From assembly GCF_000166195.2 (NCBI RefSeq), contig NZ_CM001403.1, positions 2,560,432-2,624,431 of the forward strand: DNA of 64,000 nucleotides. The letters are read 5' to 3'. Position numbers and translations under genes: made by a program. Of this stretch, positions 18,493 to 27,233 are shown piece after piece. This stretch comes from Mucilaginibacter paludis DSM 18603 (GTDB taxonomy: Bacteria; Bacteroidota; Bacteroidia; Sphingobacteriales; Sphingobacteriaceae). Positions within the stretch are counted from its first letter, which is position 1; every line of letters begins with the position of its first letter. Under the pieces are notes generated by a model, which was given only the letters and a program-made list of their open reading frames with translations, was not told where the DNA came from and searched no databases.

Positions 18493-19815
18493 TTATAATC
18501 TGGATAAGAGGGTTGATTTGGCAGATAAAAGCTGCGATAAATTATTGAGGTAATTATTTTCGGCGGTCAGGTAATCCTGAAAAGCCTTTAAATAAACATC
18601 CATGCCGGTAACCCCTTCATGGTATTTTTGCTGGTTAAGCCGCAGGTTATCGCCATACAGCTTAAAACTATTAGCCGAGCTTTTTACCATCTTCTGGTAG
18701 TCGGTATAGTTTTTCAGCAACAGCCTGTCGTTAATCTGGCTTTGCTGGCGGGCATTTTCATATTGCAGCTGGGCAATATCTTTCTGCACCTTAGCGCTCC
18801 GGTACTTGTTGGTATTGGTAAGGCCTGTAAATATGGGCACAGTGATGTTTAAGCCCAAATACCGGTAGGCATTCCAGGTGTTATTGGCAAAAGATAAGCC
18901 AAAATCGTTACGGAACTGCTGCCCGCCGAAATACGCCGAAGCGGAAATAATGGGGTAGGCGGCCGAGCGCTGCGAGCGGCTTTGTATATCGGCTATGTTT
19001 ACCTGCTGCTCATAAACGGCCAATGTTTTGTCGGCACCTAAAGCTGTAGCCCCGGCGGCGGCAAGCGAATCGAGGTTGAGCTTTTCGGTTAAGCTTAACT
19101 CCGAGGCCGATTTTTCGCCCAATAATATTTTCAGGTTCTCGATACTCTGGTCGTAAAGCTGGCGACTCTGTGCCTGGCTTTGCTGCACGTTGTTGTAATT
19201 GATGGCGGCCTGGTTGGCAGCAAGCAGGTCGGAAGTGCCTTCCTTTAACCTTTGGCGCGATAATAAGGCCAGGCTATCTGCCAGTACCTGGTCTGCTTGG
19301 TTAATCTCCAAGGCCGATTTAGCTATCAAAGCCGTAAAATAAAGCCGGGTTACCTGTTCCTTCAGGCTTTGCATGTATGAGCTTTGCTGAGCCTGGGTTA
19401 ACAGCATATTATCGCGTGCGATTTTTGATTGCAGGATGAGTGTCCAGTCGAGGATGGATTGCGAAAGCGTGACGCCCGTATTATACGTGTACGTTTTGCC
19501 AAATTGCGCGTAATAGGTAGTGCCTGATTTCCCTACCAACTCACCAGGAACAGGCGTAGTGGCCAGGTGCAGGTTATCGGTACCATTAAAGCTGGCCGAG
19601 GCATTAGGATAATAAAATCCTTTGGAAGCTTTGTAGTTGTATTGCGCCTGCCTGATTTGCTCCTGGTAAACTGCCTGAGTAGGGTTACGCTGAACAGCCG
19701 CAGCAACAACATCGTTTAACGAGCGGATTTTTACCGTATCGGCAATGGTTTGCGCACTAACATAGTGGCTCAGGCAAGCTATATACAGGGTTAAAAAAAA
19801 CACTTTTGGTTTCAT
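18493..19815 (-). CDS. TolC family outer-membrane protein
   Basis: Start at ATG 19815, preferred over a TTG two codons earlier, giving the signal peptide MKPKVFFLTLYIACLSHYVSA before QTIADTV. Two OEP repeats follow with long Gln/Ala/Asn-rich helices (for example QAVYQEQIRQAQYNYKASKG near residue 50). Strand regions are near residues 70-100 and 300-330. At 440 aa it is normal in length. It is the first gene of the minus-strand efflux operon, 24 bp before the adaptor gene, and supplies the outer-membrane channel. Confidence 0.92.
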   Translation of the reverse strand: MKPKVFFLTLYIACLSHYVSAQTIADTVKIRSLNDVVAAAVQRNPTQAVYQEQIRQAQYNYKASKGFYYPNASASFNGTDNLHLATTPVPGELVGKSGTTYYAQFGKTYTYNTGVTLSQSILDWTLILQSKIARDNMLLTQAQQSSYMQSLKEQVTRLYFTALIAKSALEINQADQVLADSLALLSRQRLKEGTSDLLAANQAAINYNNVQQSQAQSRQLYDQSIENLKILLGEKSASELSLTEKLNLDSLAAAGATALGADKTLAVYEQQVNIADIQSRSQRSAAYPIISASAYFGGQQFRNDFGLSFANNTWNAYRYLGLNITVPIFTGLTNTNKYRSAKVQKDIAQLQYENARQQSQINDRLLLKNYTDYQKMVKSSANSFKLYGDNLRLNQQKYHEGVTGMDVYLKAFQDYLTAENNYLNNLSQLLSAKSTLLSRL

Positions 19816-19894
19816 CTTCAATTTGATCGGGGATAGGAGAGCGGTTTGATGATAAGATAGCGAAATTTATGACGCCTCAATAAAAGATCTGAAT

Positions 19895-20293
19895 TTAATA
19901 CAACGGTTTAACCCGTGCCCAATTTTTACTCTGACTCAAAAAGCCGGCTTTTACCTTGATGGTTAAGGTGGCGGCATCCGGAAGTGTGAGCGTAGCCGGA
20001 TACTCCGAATTGCGCGCGGGCAGGTAAACTTTTCCCTGCCATGTACCTTTTGAAAAGGTAAAGCCCTTTAATACAACCGTCCCCACTTTGGCTTTTCCGT
20101 TAGCGGCGGTAATGGCAACCAGTTTTCCAACATATTGATCATTGTCTTTATAAATTTCAATCTTCCGGTCGCCCTCCGGGCTTTGAAAAATACCCAGCAC
20201 GGCGTCGGCCTTATTGACCGACTGGGCAAACAAGCCCCGGCTCATTAATAATATGAGCAGTGTGGCAGTTATTAGCTTTGAAAACGTCTTCAT
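19895..20293 (-). CDS. DUF2147-like secreted protein
   Basis: Start at ATG 20293 gives MKTFSKLITATLLILLMSRGLFAQ, a clear signal peptide. The mature part, about 108 residues, follows the DUF2147 pattern: VLGIFQSPEGDRKIEIYKDNDQYVGKLV, then FTFSKGTWQGKVYLPARNSEYPATLTL and a closing SQSKNWARV. It is slightly shorter than typical DUF2147 proteins because the middle loop is reduced. Function unknown; the family is periplasmic or secreted. It has its own promoter and may be separate from the efflux operon. Confidence 0.75.
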   Translation of the reverse strand: MKTFSKLITATLLILLMSRGLFAQSVNKADAVLGIFQSPEGDRKIEIYKDNDQYVGKLVAITAANGKAKVGTVVLKGFTFSKGTWQGKVYLPARNSEYPATLTLPDAATLTIKVKAGFLSQSKNWARVKPLY

Positions 20294-20311
20294 CTTGTTG
20301 ATTTGATGGTT

Positions 20312-20341
20312 CAAAATTAGAGCAACATCCCTTTAATACAA
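20312..20341 (-). promoter_or_regulatory. Putative promoter of the DUF2147 gene
   Basis: The minus strand carries TAATTTTG (20319-20312), matching TAnnTTTG, preceded by TTG (20341-20339) with a 19-bp spacer. That is the usual Bacteroidota -33/-7 spacing. It lies 19 bp upstream of the start codon. Confidence 0.55.
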
Positions 20342-20521
20342 TTGCCTATCTTCGCCAAGCGGACAAAAAACAAAAGGAAGAGGACAAGGGGATTGATTGT
20401 TTGCTACCTATAGTAATAGCCGAATGGAAATATAGCCGTAACCAGGGTGACCTGATCGCTATAACTACTTCCGGCAAATTTGTACCTTCATCTACTGGCA
20501 ACAAATCATATCATCTACGTC

Positions 20522-21028
20522 ATGAAAACCATACTTCAGGAGATATCCTTATTTGCTATCCAATCAAATGGATCGACCTTTTCTGATGAACAAAGAAATT
20601 CTGGTTGGTTAGGAAGTTTTCCAACCCGCGAAGAAGAAATACAATTGGCAGAAAGGAGATTAGGTGTTGAATTGCCAAGTGATTATAAGAACTTCCTTTT
20701 TATAACCAACGGCTTTTTTACACCGAACGACGCCACGGAACCAACATTTGAACCGGCAGACCGGATTAGTTATCTTAAAGACATTGATTCATTTTTACTT
20801 GAAATTTGGAATGAAGCACCATTAATGCATATTGGCGAGCAATTAAACAGGGCTATTGTAGTTGGCGGCCTTAATGATGAACAATACTTTTTACTGATAC
20901 CTCCCGATTCATCTGATGGTAAATGGCAGTACTGGAAATTTGCGAACTGGATTCCAGGTGAAAAGCGTTATGGAAGTTTAAAAGATTACTTTACATCGGT
21001 GCTGGATTTGATGAAAGAGGTATCTTAA
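20522..21028 (+). CDS. SMI1/KNR4 (SUKH) family protein
   Basis: Start at ATG 20522; the longer TTG frame adds 14 residues without similarity. The 168-residue protein shows the SUKH signature: PTREEEIQLAERRLGVELPSDYKNFLFITNGF near residues 35-65, then Trp/Tyr-rich strands (WQYWKFANWIPGEKRYGS) and a closing helix SLKDYFTSVLDLMKEV. SUKH proteins often serve as immunity proteins for polymorphic toxins or as general interaction domains. No toxin gene is adjacent, so this is an orphan. Confidence 0.82.
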   Translation: MKTILQEISLFAIQSNGSTFSDEQRNSGWLGSFPTREEEIQLAERRLGVELPSDYKNFLFITNGFFTPNDATEPTFEPADRISYLKDIDSFLLEIWNEAPLMHIGEQLNRAIVVGGLNDEQYFLLIPPDSSDGKWQYWKFANWIPGEKRYGSLKDYFTSVLDLMKEVS

Positions 21029-21130
21029 ATATCCGGTTATTGTTTCTTCTATTTGGAAGGCGCCAATACGCTAAACAAACAGAAGATGATAATACAAAAT
21101 CTCTGCGCTTAATGATCGCTCGCATAGAAC

Positions 21131-21272
21131 ACACCCCTCCGCCCCTCTCAAGAGGGGAATCGCGCTTTCCAGCCGCTTTTTTTTATTTATTTTATTGGTA
21201 ATGAGCCGTTTGTTTAATTCCCCTCTTGAGAGCAGGGCGGGTTAGGCTGTGCGGCTGCAAGGGGTGTGTTTC
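21131..21272. repeat. Inverted repeat element (CCCCTCTCAAGAGGGG type) in the 21.0-21.5 kb gap
   Basis: The gap between the SUKH and NlpC genes has no gene. It contains CCCCTCTCAAGAGGGGAAT (21142-21160) and, inverted, ATTCCCCTCTTGAGAG (21217-21232), with outer partial matches ACACCCCT and GGGGTGTG. The layout is a bounded palindromic element resembling family A in style but not in sequence. Confidence 0.6.
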
Positions 21273-21337
21273 TGCGCGCGACGAACTCTGCAACCTGCCC
21301 GACCTGCTTACTTAATGTTAGCGTACTTACAGCACGA

Positions 21338-21405
21338 AAGGATTTTGCACGCCAAGACGCAAAGTTTTTATACATTGATACTTAGCGCCTTGGCGTGAAT
21401 CTCCA
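21338..21405. repeat. Dispersed repeat family C (CGCCAAGACGC...GCGCCTTGGCG)
   Basis: Inverted arms ACGCCAAGACGCAAAGTTTT and AGCGCCTTGGCGTGAA flank a short AT-rich loop. A related copy lies at 22122-22196. The type is found in intergenic DNA of many bacteria; no coding potential was seen. Confidence 0.6.
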
Positions 21406-21492
21406 GGAAGGAGTTTATACGCCAGCCTTCAGGTCATTTCTGTTTTTTTCCTGCAGTTCAAACTATGGCAAAGAATTTGCATATACCCCATA

Positions 21493-22059
21493 ATGAACAA
21501 GTTATCAAAATCAATTTGCTTTGCCCTGGCGATATCTTGTTTCGCCTGTAAGGAGTCGGCTAAGAATAACAGTGAGCAGGTTACTTCGCACCAAGCATTA
21601 ACACCTTACCAGGCGGAGCACATTACCCAAATTGAAACCGGTAAAACCAGCCCGGCCCAACTGGTATATTTTGCCTGCTCCTTAGCAGGTACGCCATACC
21701 ATTACGGCTCTATCGACCCGAAACTGGGTTTTGATTGCTCGGGCTTTGTTACCTATGTATTTAATCATTTTGGCATTATGGTGCCCCGTACCTCGGCAGA
21801 CTTTACGCCCGTGCAGCACCCCGTAGACCTGAAAGATGCTAAACTGGGCGACCTGATCCTGTTCACCGGCACCGATAGTACAGCGCGGGTGGTGGGCCAT
21901 ATGGGGATTATTTCATCGCTGCCAGGCGAGCCGCTCCGGTTTATGCATGCCACATCCGGCAAAGGTAACAGCGTGGTTGAAACCGATTTTCATCATCCGT
22001 ATTACGAGGCAAGATACGTTAAGGTGATCCGTATCTTCCCACAAAACGACCGGAGTTAG
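21493..22059 (+). CDS. NlpC/P60 family cell-wall peptidase, probable lipoprotein
   Basis: The 188-residue product has an N-terminal hydrophobic signal with Cys at 16 and 19 (AISCFAC); one of these is probably the lipidated residue. The NlpC/P60 domain spans about 55-180 with catalytic C82 in GFDCSGFVTYVF, H136 in VVGHMGII and a third polar residue H152 in MHATS. This gives the papain-like triad of D-gamma-glutamyl-diamino-acid endopeptidases that cut peptidoglycan stems. There is no accessory SH3 domain. Confidence 0.9.
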   Translation: MNKLSKSICFALAISCFACKESAKNNSEQVTSHQALTPYQAEHITQIETGKTSPAQLVYFACSLAGTPYHYGSIDPKLGFDCSGFVTYVFNHFGIMVPRTSADFTPVQHPVDLKDAKLGDLILFTGTDSTARVVGHMGIISSLPGEPLRFMHATSGKGNSVVETDFHHPYYEARYVKVIRIFPQNDRS

Positions 22060-22084
22060 CACTTTCACCGGAGGCATTCAGCCA

Positions 22085-22214
22085 ATGTGATTAAGTTAAG
22101 AACTGCTCATGAAACATAAAAGATTCACGCGAAGACGACAGGACGCTAAGAGACGAGACATAAAACTTTGCGCCTTAGCGTCTCTGCGTGCAAAACGGCT
22201 TAACTTAATCACAT
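22085..22214. repeat. 130-bp element with 16-bp terminal inverted repeats containing a family C repeat
   Basis: ATGTGATTAAGTTAAG at 22085-22100 and its exact complement at 22199-22214 bound a family C hairpin (22122-22196, GCGAAGACGACAGGACGCTA ... GCGCCTTAGCGTCTCTGCG). A direct repeat GCATTCAGCC flanks it at 22074-22083 and 22218-22227. This resembles a small inserted element with a duplicated target, although the flanks are one and three bases away from the arms. Confidence 0.55.
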
Positions 22215-22347
22215 GAAGCATTCAGCCTGGTACCCTGTCAAATCATGTACCAAAACATTTCACAGGTAAGGTATCTACTACTTTGCTAACGGAGTTTGAT
22301 TGACCGCATGACTAATTTTTAATTTCATTGCTTCCGTTTTACCCACA

Positions 22348-22381
22348 AGCATAAGCGTTGAGCAAACTCAACGCTTATGCT
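22348..22381 (-). terminator. 15-bp perfect hairpin overlapping the GlgX stop codon
   Basis: AGCATAAGCGTTGAG and its exact complement are separated by a 4-base loop. One arm is formed by the last codons (His-Lys-Arg) and stop of the debranching-enzyme gene. No U-run follows on the minus strand, so it may protect the 3' end or terminate weakly. Confidence 0.5.
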
Positions 22382-24479
22382 GTAATGCCACTACCGACCG
22401 GCCCTCAACCTGAATGGTTTCACCGGCTTGATATTGTTTTTCCTGTTCACTGCCCGAAGGCTGACTGGTATCAACGGCCAAATCCCATTGATTACCATAA
22501 CCCTCTCCGGGTATCTGGTAGCTTACAGCCTCATAGTGAGCATTAAATATCACGTAAAAACTATCATCCACAACCGGGTTACCCTTCGAATCCATGGCGT
22601 GCAGGCCCTTACCATTCAAAAATATCGCTACCGATTTGGCGTAGTTCTGGTTCCAGTGTTCCTCCGTCATGGTTGTTCCATCGGGTAAAAACCAGGCTAT
22701 ATCCTCAATGCCATTATCCTTTACCGGCACACCTTTAAACCAGTTCTTCCGCGAAAATACCGAATGCTCGTTGCGCAGCTTGATTAGTTTTTGAGTAAAC
22801 TTCAGCAAATCCTGGTCTACATCATTCCAGTTGAGCCATGAGATCTCGTTATCCTGGCAATAAGCATTGTTGTTACCTTGCTGCGTACGGCTAATTTCGT
22901 CGCCAGCCACCAACATGGGTACGCCTTGCGAAAGAAACAGCGTTGCCAGGAAGTTTTTTTTCTGTCTTTCGCGCAGGTCCCTGATACCCTGGTCGTCGGT
23001 AGGGCCCTCGGCACCGCAGTTCCAGGATCGGTTGTTGCTTTCGCCATCGTTATTGTCTTCGCCGTTAGCGTCGTTATGCTTATCGTTATACGATACCAAG
23101 TCGTTCAGCGTAAAGCCATCATGCGCGGTAATAAAATTAATGCTCGCCGTTGGCCTGCGGTAATCCTGGTACAGGTCGGCGCTGCCGGTAACACGGTCGG
23201 CAAACTCGGCCAGCGAATTTTCCGAACCTCGCCAGTAATCGCGGATGCAATCCCTGTATTTCCCGTTCCACTCAGCCCATCCCGGCGGAAACTTACCCAC
23301 CTGGTAACCGCCCTCGCCAATATCCCAGGGTTCGGCAATCAGTTTAACCTGCGATATAACCGGATCCTGGTGGATGATATCAAAAAAGGCGCTCAGGCGG
23401 TTCACCTCGTGCAGCTCGCGCGCCAGCGTGGCCGCCAAATCAAAACGGAAACCATCTACATGCATTTCCGTTATCCAGTAACGCAGGCTGTCCATCATCA
23501 GGCGTAGTACCGATGGCAGGTTGGCATTCAGCGTATTGCCGGTACCGGTATAGTCGTTATAATAACGCTTGTCGTCTGTTAAGCGGTAGTAGGCGGCATT
23601 ATCCACACCTTTAAACGACAGGGTTGGCCCCATTTGGTTGCCCTCGGCAGTGTGGTTGTACACCACATCTAATATCACCTGGATACCCGCCTTATGCAGC
23701 TCCTTAATCATGTTTTTAAACTCGTTAACCTGCTGCCCCTGCACCCCGCTGGATGAGAAGCGTGCATCGGGCGCAAAAAAGCCTATGGTATTGTATCCCC
23801 AGTAATTGGTTAAACCTTTTTCTTTTAAGTACCTGTCTGATACGAAGTGGTGTACAGGCATGAGCTCGATGGCCGTTATGCCCAAATCCTTCAGGTAAGC
23901 AATGGTAACCGGGTGCGCTATACCCGCGTAAGTGCCCCTGATCTCTTCGGGAATACCGGGTTGCAGCTTGGTGAACCCTTTAACATGCGTTTCGTAAATT
24001 ACGGTATTGTAGTATTGTAAGCTGGGGCTCTCGTCGTCTTCCCAGTTAAAGTTGGGGTCAATCACTACCGATTTCGGGATATAAGGTGCGCTGTCCAGTT
24101 CGCTAAAACTCAAATCCTCGTCGGGATGCCCCATCTCGTAGCCAAATAAAGCATCGTCCCAATCAATAGTGCCCGAAATCGCCTTGGCATACGGATCAAT
24201 CAGCAGCTTATTCGGGTTAAAGCGGTGGCCATTTTGAGGCTCATAAGGCCCAGATACCCGGTAACCGTACAATTGCCCCGGCTTTGCATCCGGCAGGTAG
24301 CAGTGCCATATCTGGTTAGTGCTCTCTCTGAGCTCAAGCCTGGCCGTTTCTTTATCGGCATCAAAAAGGCATAATTCTATTTTAGTGGCATTTTCCGAAT
24401 AGATGGCGAAGTTAACACCTTCGCCATCCCAGGTTGAACCCAGCGGAAATGGCTTGCCCGAGTACATTTTAATATCCAT
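22368..24479 (-). CDS. glgX: Glycogen debranching enzyme (isoamylase type, GH13)
   Basis: The 703-residue product has an N-terminal CBM48 domain (about 8-110, PLGSTWDGEGVNFAIYSENA and YGYRVSGPYEPQNGHRFNP). A GH13 barrel follows with region I DVVYNHTAEG, region II nucleophile Asp in DGFRFDLAATL, region III Glu in LIAEPWDIG and region IV His-Asp in ITAHDGFTLNDL, then a C-terminal beta domain. It hydrolyses alpha-1,6 branches of phosphorylase-limit glycogen. Residue order and length match GlgX/TreX. No other glycogen gene is adjacent, so it stands alone here. Confidence 0.95.
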   Translation of the reverse strand: MDIKMYSGKPFPLGSTWDGEGVNFAIYSENATKIELCLFDADKETARLELRESTNQIWHCYLPDAKPGQLYGYRVSGPYEPQNGHRFNPNKLLIDPYAKAISGTIDWDDALFGYEMGHPDEDLSFSELDSAPYIPKSVVIDPNFNWEDDESPSLQYYNTVIYETHVKGFTKLQPGIPEEIRGTYAGIAHPVTIAYLKDLGITAIELMPVHHFVSDRYLKEKGLTNYWGYNTIGFFAPDARFSSSGVQGQQVNEFKNMIKELHKAGIQVILDVVYNHTAEGNQMGPTLSFKGVDNAAYYRLTDDKRYYNDYTGTGNTLNANLPSVLRLMMDSLRYWITEMHVDGFRFDLAATLARELHEVNRLSAFFDIIHQDPVISQVKLIAEPWDIGEGGYQVGKFPPGWAEWNGKYRDCIRDYWRGSENSLAEFADRVTGSADLYQDYRRPTASINFITAHDGFTLNDLVSYNDKHNDANGEDNNDGESNNRSWNCGAEGPTDDQGIRDLRERQKKNFLATLFLSQGVPMLVAGDEISRTQQGNNNAYCQDNEISWLNWNDVDQDLLKFTQKLIKLRNEHSVFSRKNWFKGVPVKDNGIEDIAWFLPDGTTMTEEHWNQNYAKSVAIFLNGKGLHAMDSKGNPVVDDSFYVIFNAHYEAVSYQIPGEGYGNQWDLAVDTSQPSGSEQEKQYQAGETIQVEGRSVVALQHKR

Positions 24480-24915
24480 TGTATGTTTTTTTAATTTTGT
24501 TAATGACCGCTTCCTGTTTAATTTGGAAGAGGGCTGTCATTTTTTTCGGCTGCTGTATACACTGAACTCATCAAAATCGGCCAGCATGACCAGCATCGCA
24601 TTGCCGGGCTAATCATCCCGTTCCGGAGATTCCCCAAATCGGATAACCCATGCAAGGGCAATACGGGGGAAAGCCAGCCTCATCTTTAATACACGAATAT
24701 TTTATTCTTTTCCGTCGGCAATAATAACCGATAGGGTAAAAATTTGTTTTAGTATTGATGTATGCCCTTTTATCAATAGGCTTATTAAATCGCTTTAAAA
24801 AGAATGCTTTGGTTAAGTTGATGTCGCCTAATTTAATTTTAAGTTAATTAGTTAAGGACAAATTGAAAGTTTTGTTTTGGGGAGGGGAATATTTTTGTGC
24901 TGATAACTTGACAAT
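24480..24915. other. Intergenic region with no recognisable feature
   Basis: AT-rich DNA upstream of the debranching-enzyme gene. I see no gene, RNA or clear repeat. Promoter elements for the leftward gene were not recognised. Confidence 0.4.
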
Positions 24916-25240
24916 AGCCTTCAAAGTAAGGGAACTGGTTGAGGTAATTGATTTCATTCTTTGAAGTAATGACATTTACGGCAACCGGTTGGAAAAAACT
25001 GTCAATGCCATAAAATTATATACAACTCTTTGGAGCGTTTTATTATCTTCGACGGGCAGATCGAGCAACAGTTAAAAAGTAAGAGATCGAGAAATTCTTT
25101 CGGAAAACTGCGATTAGTTGAAGAGGCAGAAGAACTTAAAAAAACCAAAACTATGGGAACTTAAAACAGTAGTTGAGCGGGTAATTAGCAAAGTACTTGG
25201 ATTTATTGATACTTACACCAACGGATTGCCAGAAAATTAA
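24916..25240 (+). pseudogene. Possible decayed coding remnant in several frames
   Basis: Short protein-like segments lie in three shifted frames, interrupted by stops. One reads RELVEVIDFIL, stop, SNDIYGNRLEKTVNAIKLY. The next is ERFIIFDGQIEQQLKSK continuing to LRLVEEAEELKK. The last is PKLWELKTVVERVISKVLGF, followed by IDTYTNGLPEN and a stop just before the nuclease gene. Together they suggest a small helical protein of about 90 residues broken by frameshifts. I do not recognise a family, and chance open frames remain possible. Confidence 0.35.
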
Positions 25241-25255
25241 ACACAAGCCAACGCC

Positions 25256-26179
25256 ATGAAAACTTATTACCGCATTATGCTCGGCAAAAAAAGCATATAC
25301 GCCGCCGAATGTTTTGCCGGCAATTTTATTGGAGCGGATTTTTTAGAAAATATCGACCTGACTGGTAAACTTCCCGAGAACTGGCGCGATTTTAATCATG
25401 CCTTCATCCCGGTATACCTTAAAGAAAATCCCGATAAAAGTAAAGTCACCGCCGGATTAGCTTGCGGAGCTTTGCATACTATTACAAAGGGATTGGTAAA
25501 AGGCGATATTGTGTTGTGCCCTAATGGTTCAGGCAGTTATATGGTTGGTGAGATCATGGATAATTATGCCTATCACCCTGGCGAAATATTACCGCATCGT
25601 CGTACTGTGTCCTGGTTTAATACATTGATCGACAGGGCCGAAATGAGCGAGCCTTTAAAAAATTCTTCCGGTTCGATCGGTACGGTAAGCAACGTGACGA
25701 AGTATGGTGCTGAGATCGATTCTTTCTTGTCAGGCCAAATGTCGCCTACGGTACTGAAAGATGAAACGATTGAAGACCTTTCTGTTTTTGTTTTGGAAAA
25801 GTACCTCGAAGACTTTTTAGTTTCAAACTGGTCTAATACCGTACTTGGAAAAACATACGACATTTATACGGAAGATGGTGAAAAAGTGGGCCAGCAATAT
25901 CCAAGTGATACGGGACCGATAGATATTTTGGCCATCAGCAAGGACAAAAAAGAACTCCTTGTTGTCGAATTAAAAAAGGGCAGGGCAAGCGACAGCGTTG
26001 TTGGACAAATACAGCGTTACATGGGCTATGTAAAGGAAGAACTGGCAGAGCCCGGGCAAATTGTCAAGGGTGTAATCATTGCCTTGGAAAATGATCTCAG
26101 AATTAAACGTGCTTTAGCCGTCACATCAAATATTGAGTTTTTTAGGTATGAAATTAACTTTAAACTCTTTAAGATTTAG
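25256..26179 (+). CDS. PUA/EVE-like domain fused to a NucS-type PD-(D/E)XK nuclease
   Basis: The C-terminal half (about 170-275) has the NucS-like restriction-endonuclease fold motifs: D223 in TGPIDILAI, E238 and K240 in LLVVELKKG, and Q251 in VVGQIQRYMGYV. All catalytic positions look intact. The N-terminal half (1-125) has a beta-rich pattern with GLVKGDIVLCPNG, YMVGEIMDNY and HRRTVSWF that resembles PUA/EVE-like modified-base readers; this resemblance is by eye. Such a reader-nuclease fusion would fit a modification-dependent (type IV-like) restriction enzyme or a repair nuclease. There is no methylase gene nearby. The decayed remnant directly upstream hints at a variable spot. Confidence 0.75.
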   Translation: MKTYYRIMLGKKSIYAAECFAGNFIGADFLENIDLTGKLPENWRDFNHAFIPVYLKENPDKSKVTAGLACGALHTITKGLVKGDIVLCPNGSGSYMVGEIMDNYAYHPGEILPHRRTVSWFNTLIDRAEMSEPLKNSSGSIGTVSNVTKYGAEIDSFLSGQMSPTVLKDETIEDLSVFVLEKYLEDFLVSNWSNTVLGKTYDIYTEDGEKVGQQYPSDTGPIDILAISKDKKELLVVELKKGRASDSVVGQIQRYMGYVKEELAEPGQIVKGVIIALENDLRIKRALAVTSNIEFFRYEINFKLFKI

Positions 26180-26308
26180 CTGCTTAGAAAATACAAAATA
26201 CTATTCAACCAATATTTTTAAGTTTTTTTCAAGTTAATACGCCCCTTTTTTGGGCTTGCAGCACGCCTTAATTAATAACAAAAAATCTTCCAACAAACCC
26301 ACCCCAAT

Positions 26309-26878
26309 ATGGCTTTCCAATTTAAAATAACATTAAACCATACTGCCGACCCTAAAGTTTGGCGCACACTGCTTGTACCCGACGATATCAGCCTGCACAT
26401 CTTCCACCTGTGTATACAAGCTGCTTTTGGCTGGGAGAACTGCCATTTATACCAGTTTTGTCCAAAAAGCTGGGGTTCACAGCCCAGCTACACGGTAATT
26501 GATGAATTTACCGACGATATGGACGCCGAAGACAGCGATGAGGTTGCCGTGTCGGAAATATTTAAGGCACCCAAGCAAAAGTTTACCTACATCTACGACT
26601 TTGGCGACAGCTGGATGCATACCATCGTGCTGGAAAAAATACTGGATGACGAAGTACTCTTCCCCATGTGTACCGGCGGCGAAGGTGCCTGCCCGCCAGA
26701 AGATTGCGGGGGCATAGGCGGTTACTATAGAATGGTGGAGATATTGAGCAACCCGAAACATGCCGAATACAGGGAAATGAGGGAATGGTTAGGCATGCTT
26801 GGCAGTAAAAAGAAATGGGACGTAAATGCTTTTGATGTCAAAGAGGCTAACGATAGGCTACATGCCTTTATAGAATGA
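26309..26878 (+). CDS. pRiA4b ORF-3-like family protein
   Basis: The 189-residue product matches the PRiA4_ORF3 pattern: FKITLNHTADPKVWRTLLVPDDISL, HIFHLCIQAAFGWENCHLYQF, FTYIYDFGDSWMHTIVLEKI, and the cysteine/proline cluster CTGGEGACPPEDCGGIGGYY. The family takes its name from a plasmid reading frame and also occurs in some insertion elements. Its biochemical role is unknown. The Cys cluster suggests a metal site, which is inference. It is 130 bp downstream of the nuclease gene, same strand. Confidence 0.85.
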   Translation: MAFQFKITLNHTADPKVWRTLLVPDDISLHIFHLCIQAAFGWENCHLYQFCPKSWGSQPSYTVIDEFTDDMDAEDSDEVAVSEIFKAPKQKFTYIYDFGDSWMHTIVLEKILDDEVLFPMCTGGEGACPPEDCGGIGGYYRMVEILSNPKHAEYREMREWLGMLGSKKKWDVNAFDVKEANDRLHAFIE

Positions 26879-27024
26879 CGCGCTCCTCGGAGCTAAATTG
26901 ATGTGTGATTGTAGACTGCACGCACCGGGCAAACCTGGCAAAGGGACAAGTAATTAATAGTAACAGGCCCAGCCAGCCAGAAAAAATAGGAGATGATGTT
27001 TTGAAAAGCATCTTAAACTATGCC

Positions 27025-27110
27025 GTTGCCGAACGAAGCAATCGCACTGAGGCAGAGCCGCTCTGTAAGTTCGCCCTGTATAGCATAGAGATTGCTTCGT
27101 CTCCTCTCCA
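27025..27110. repeat. Short inverted repeat (GAAGCAATC / GATTGCTTC)
   Basis: CGAAGCAATCGC near 27033 pairs with GAGATTGCTTCG near 27089. The intervening sequence has no family resemblance as protein. This is part of a gene-free 800-bp stretch between the pRiA4b and MFS genes, which is otherwise occupied by repeat family B. Confidence 0.45.
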
Positions 27111-27233
27111 TAACAATTTGTTAATTAGCTGATTATGAAAAAACTTACCCTGATCTCCGAGCGTCATGGCGTATTCGATCCGTTCAGCCGGAAAAAACAG
27201 GGATGACGTTTGAACCTTCGTGATCTTGTCTGT

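Noticed and set aside
22428..23507. Open frames antisense to the debranching-enzyme gene, up to 209 codons
   Set aside because: Shadows of a strongly conserved GH13 gene on the other strand.
26905..27132. 75-codon plus-strand frame after the pRiA4b gene
   Set aside because: It overlaps an intergenic inverted repeat; composition is not protein-like.
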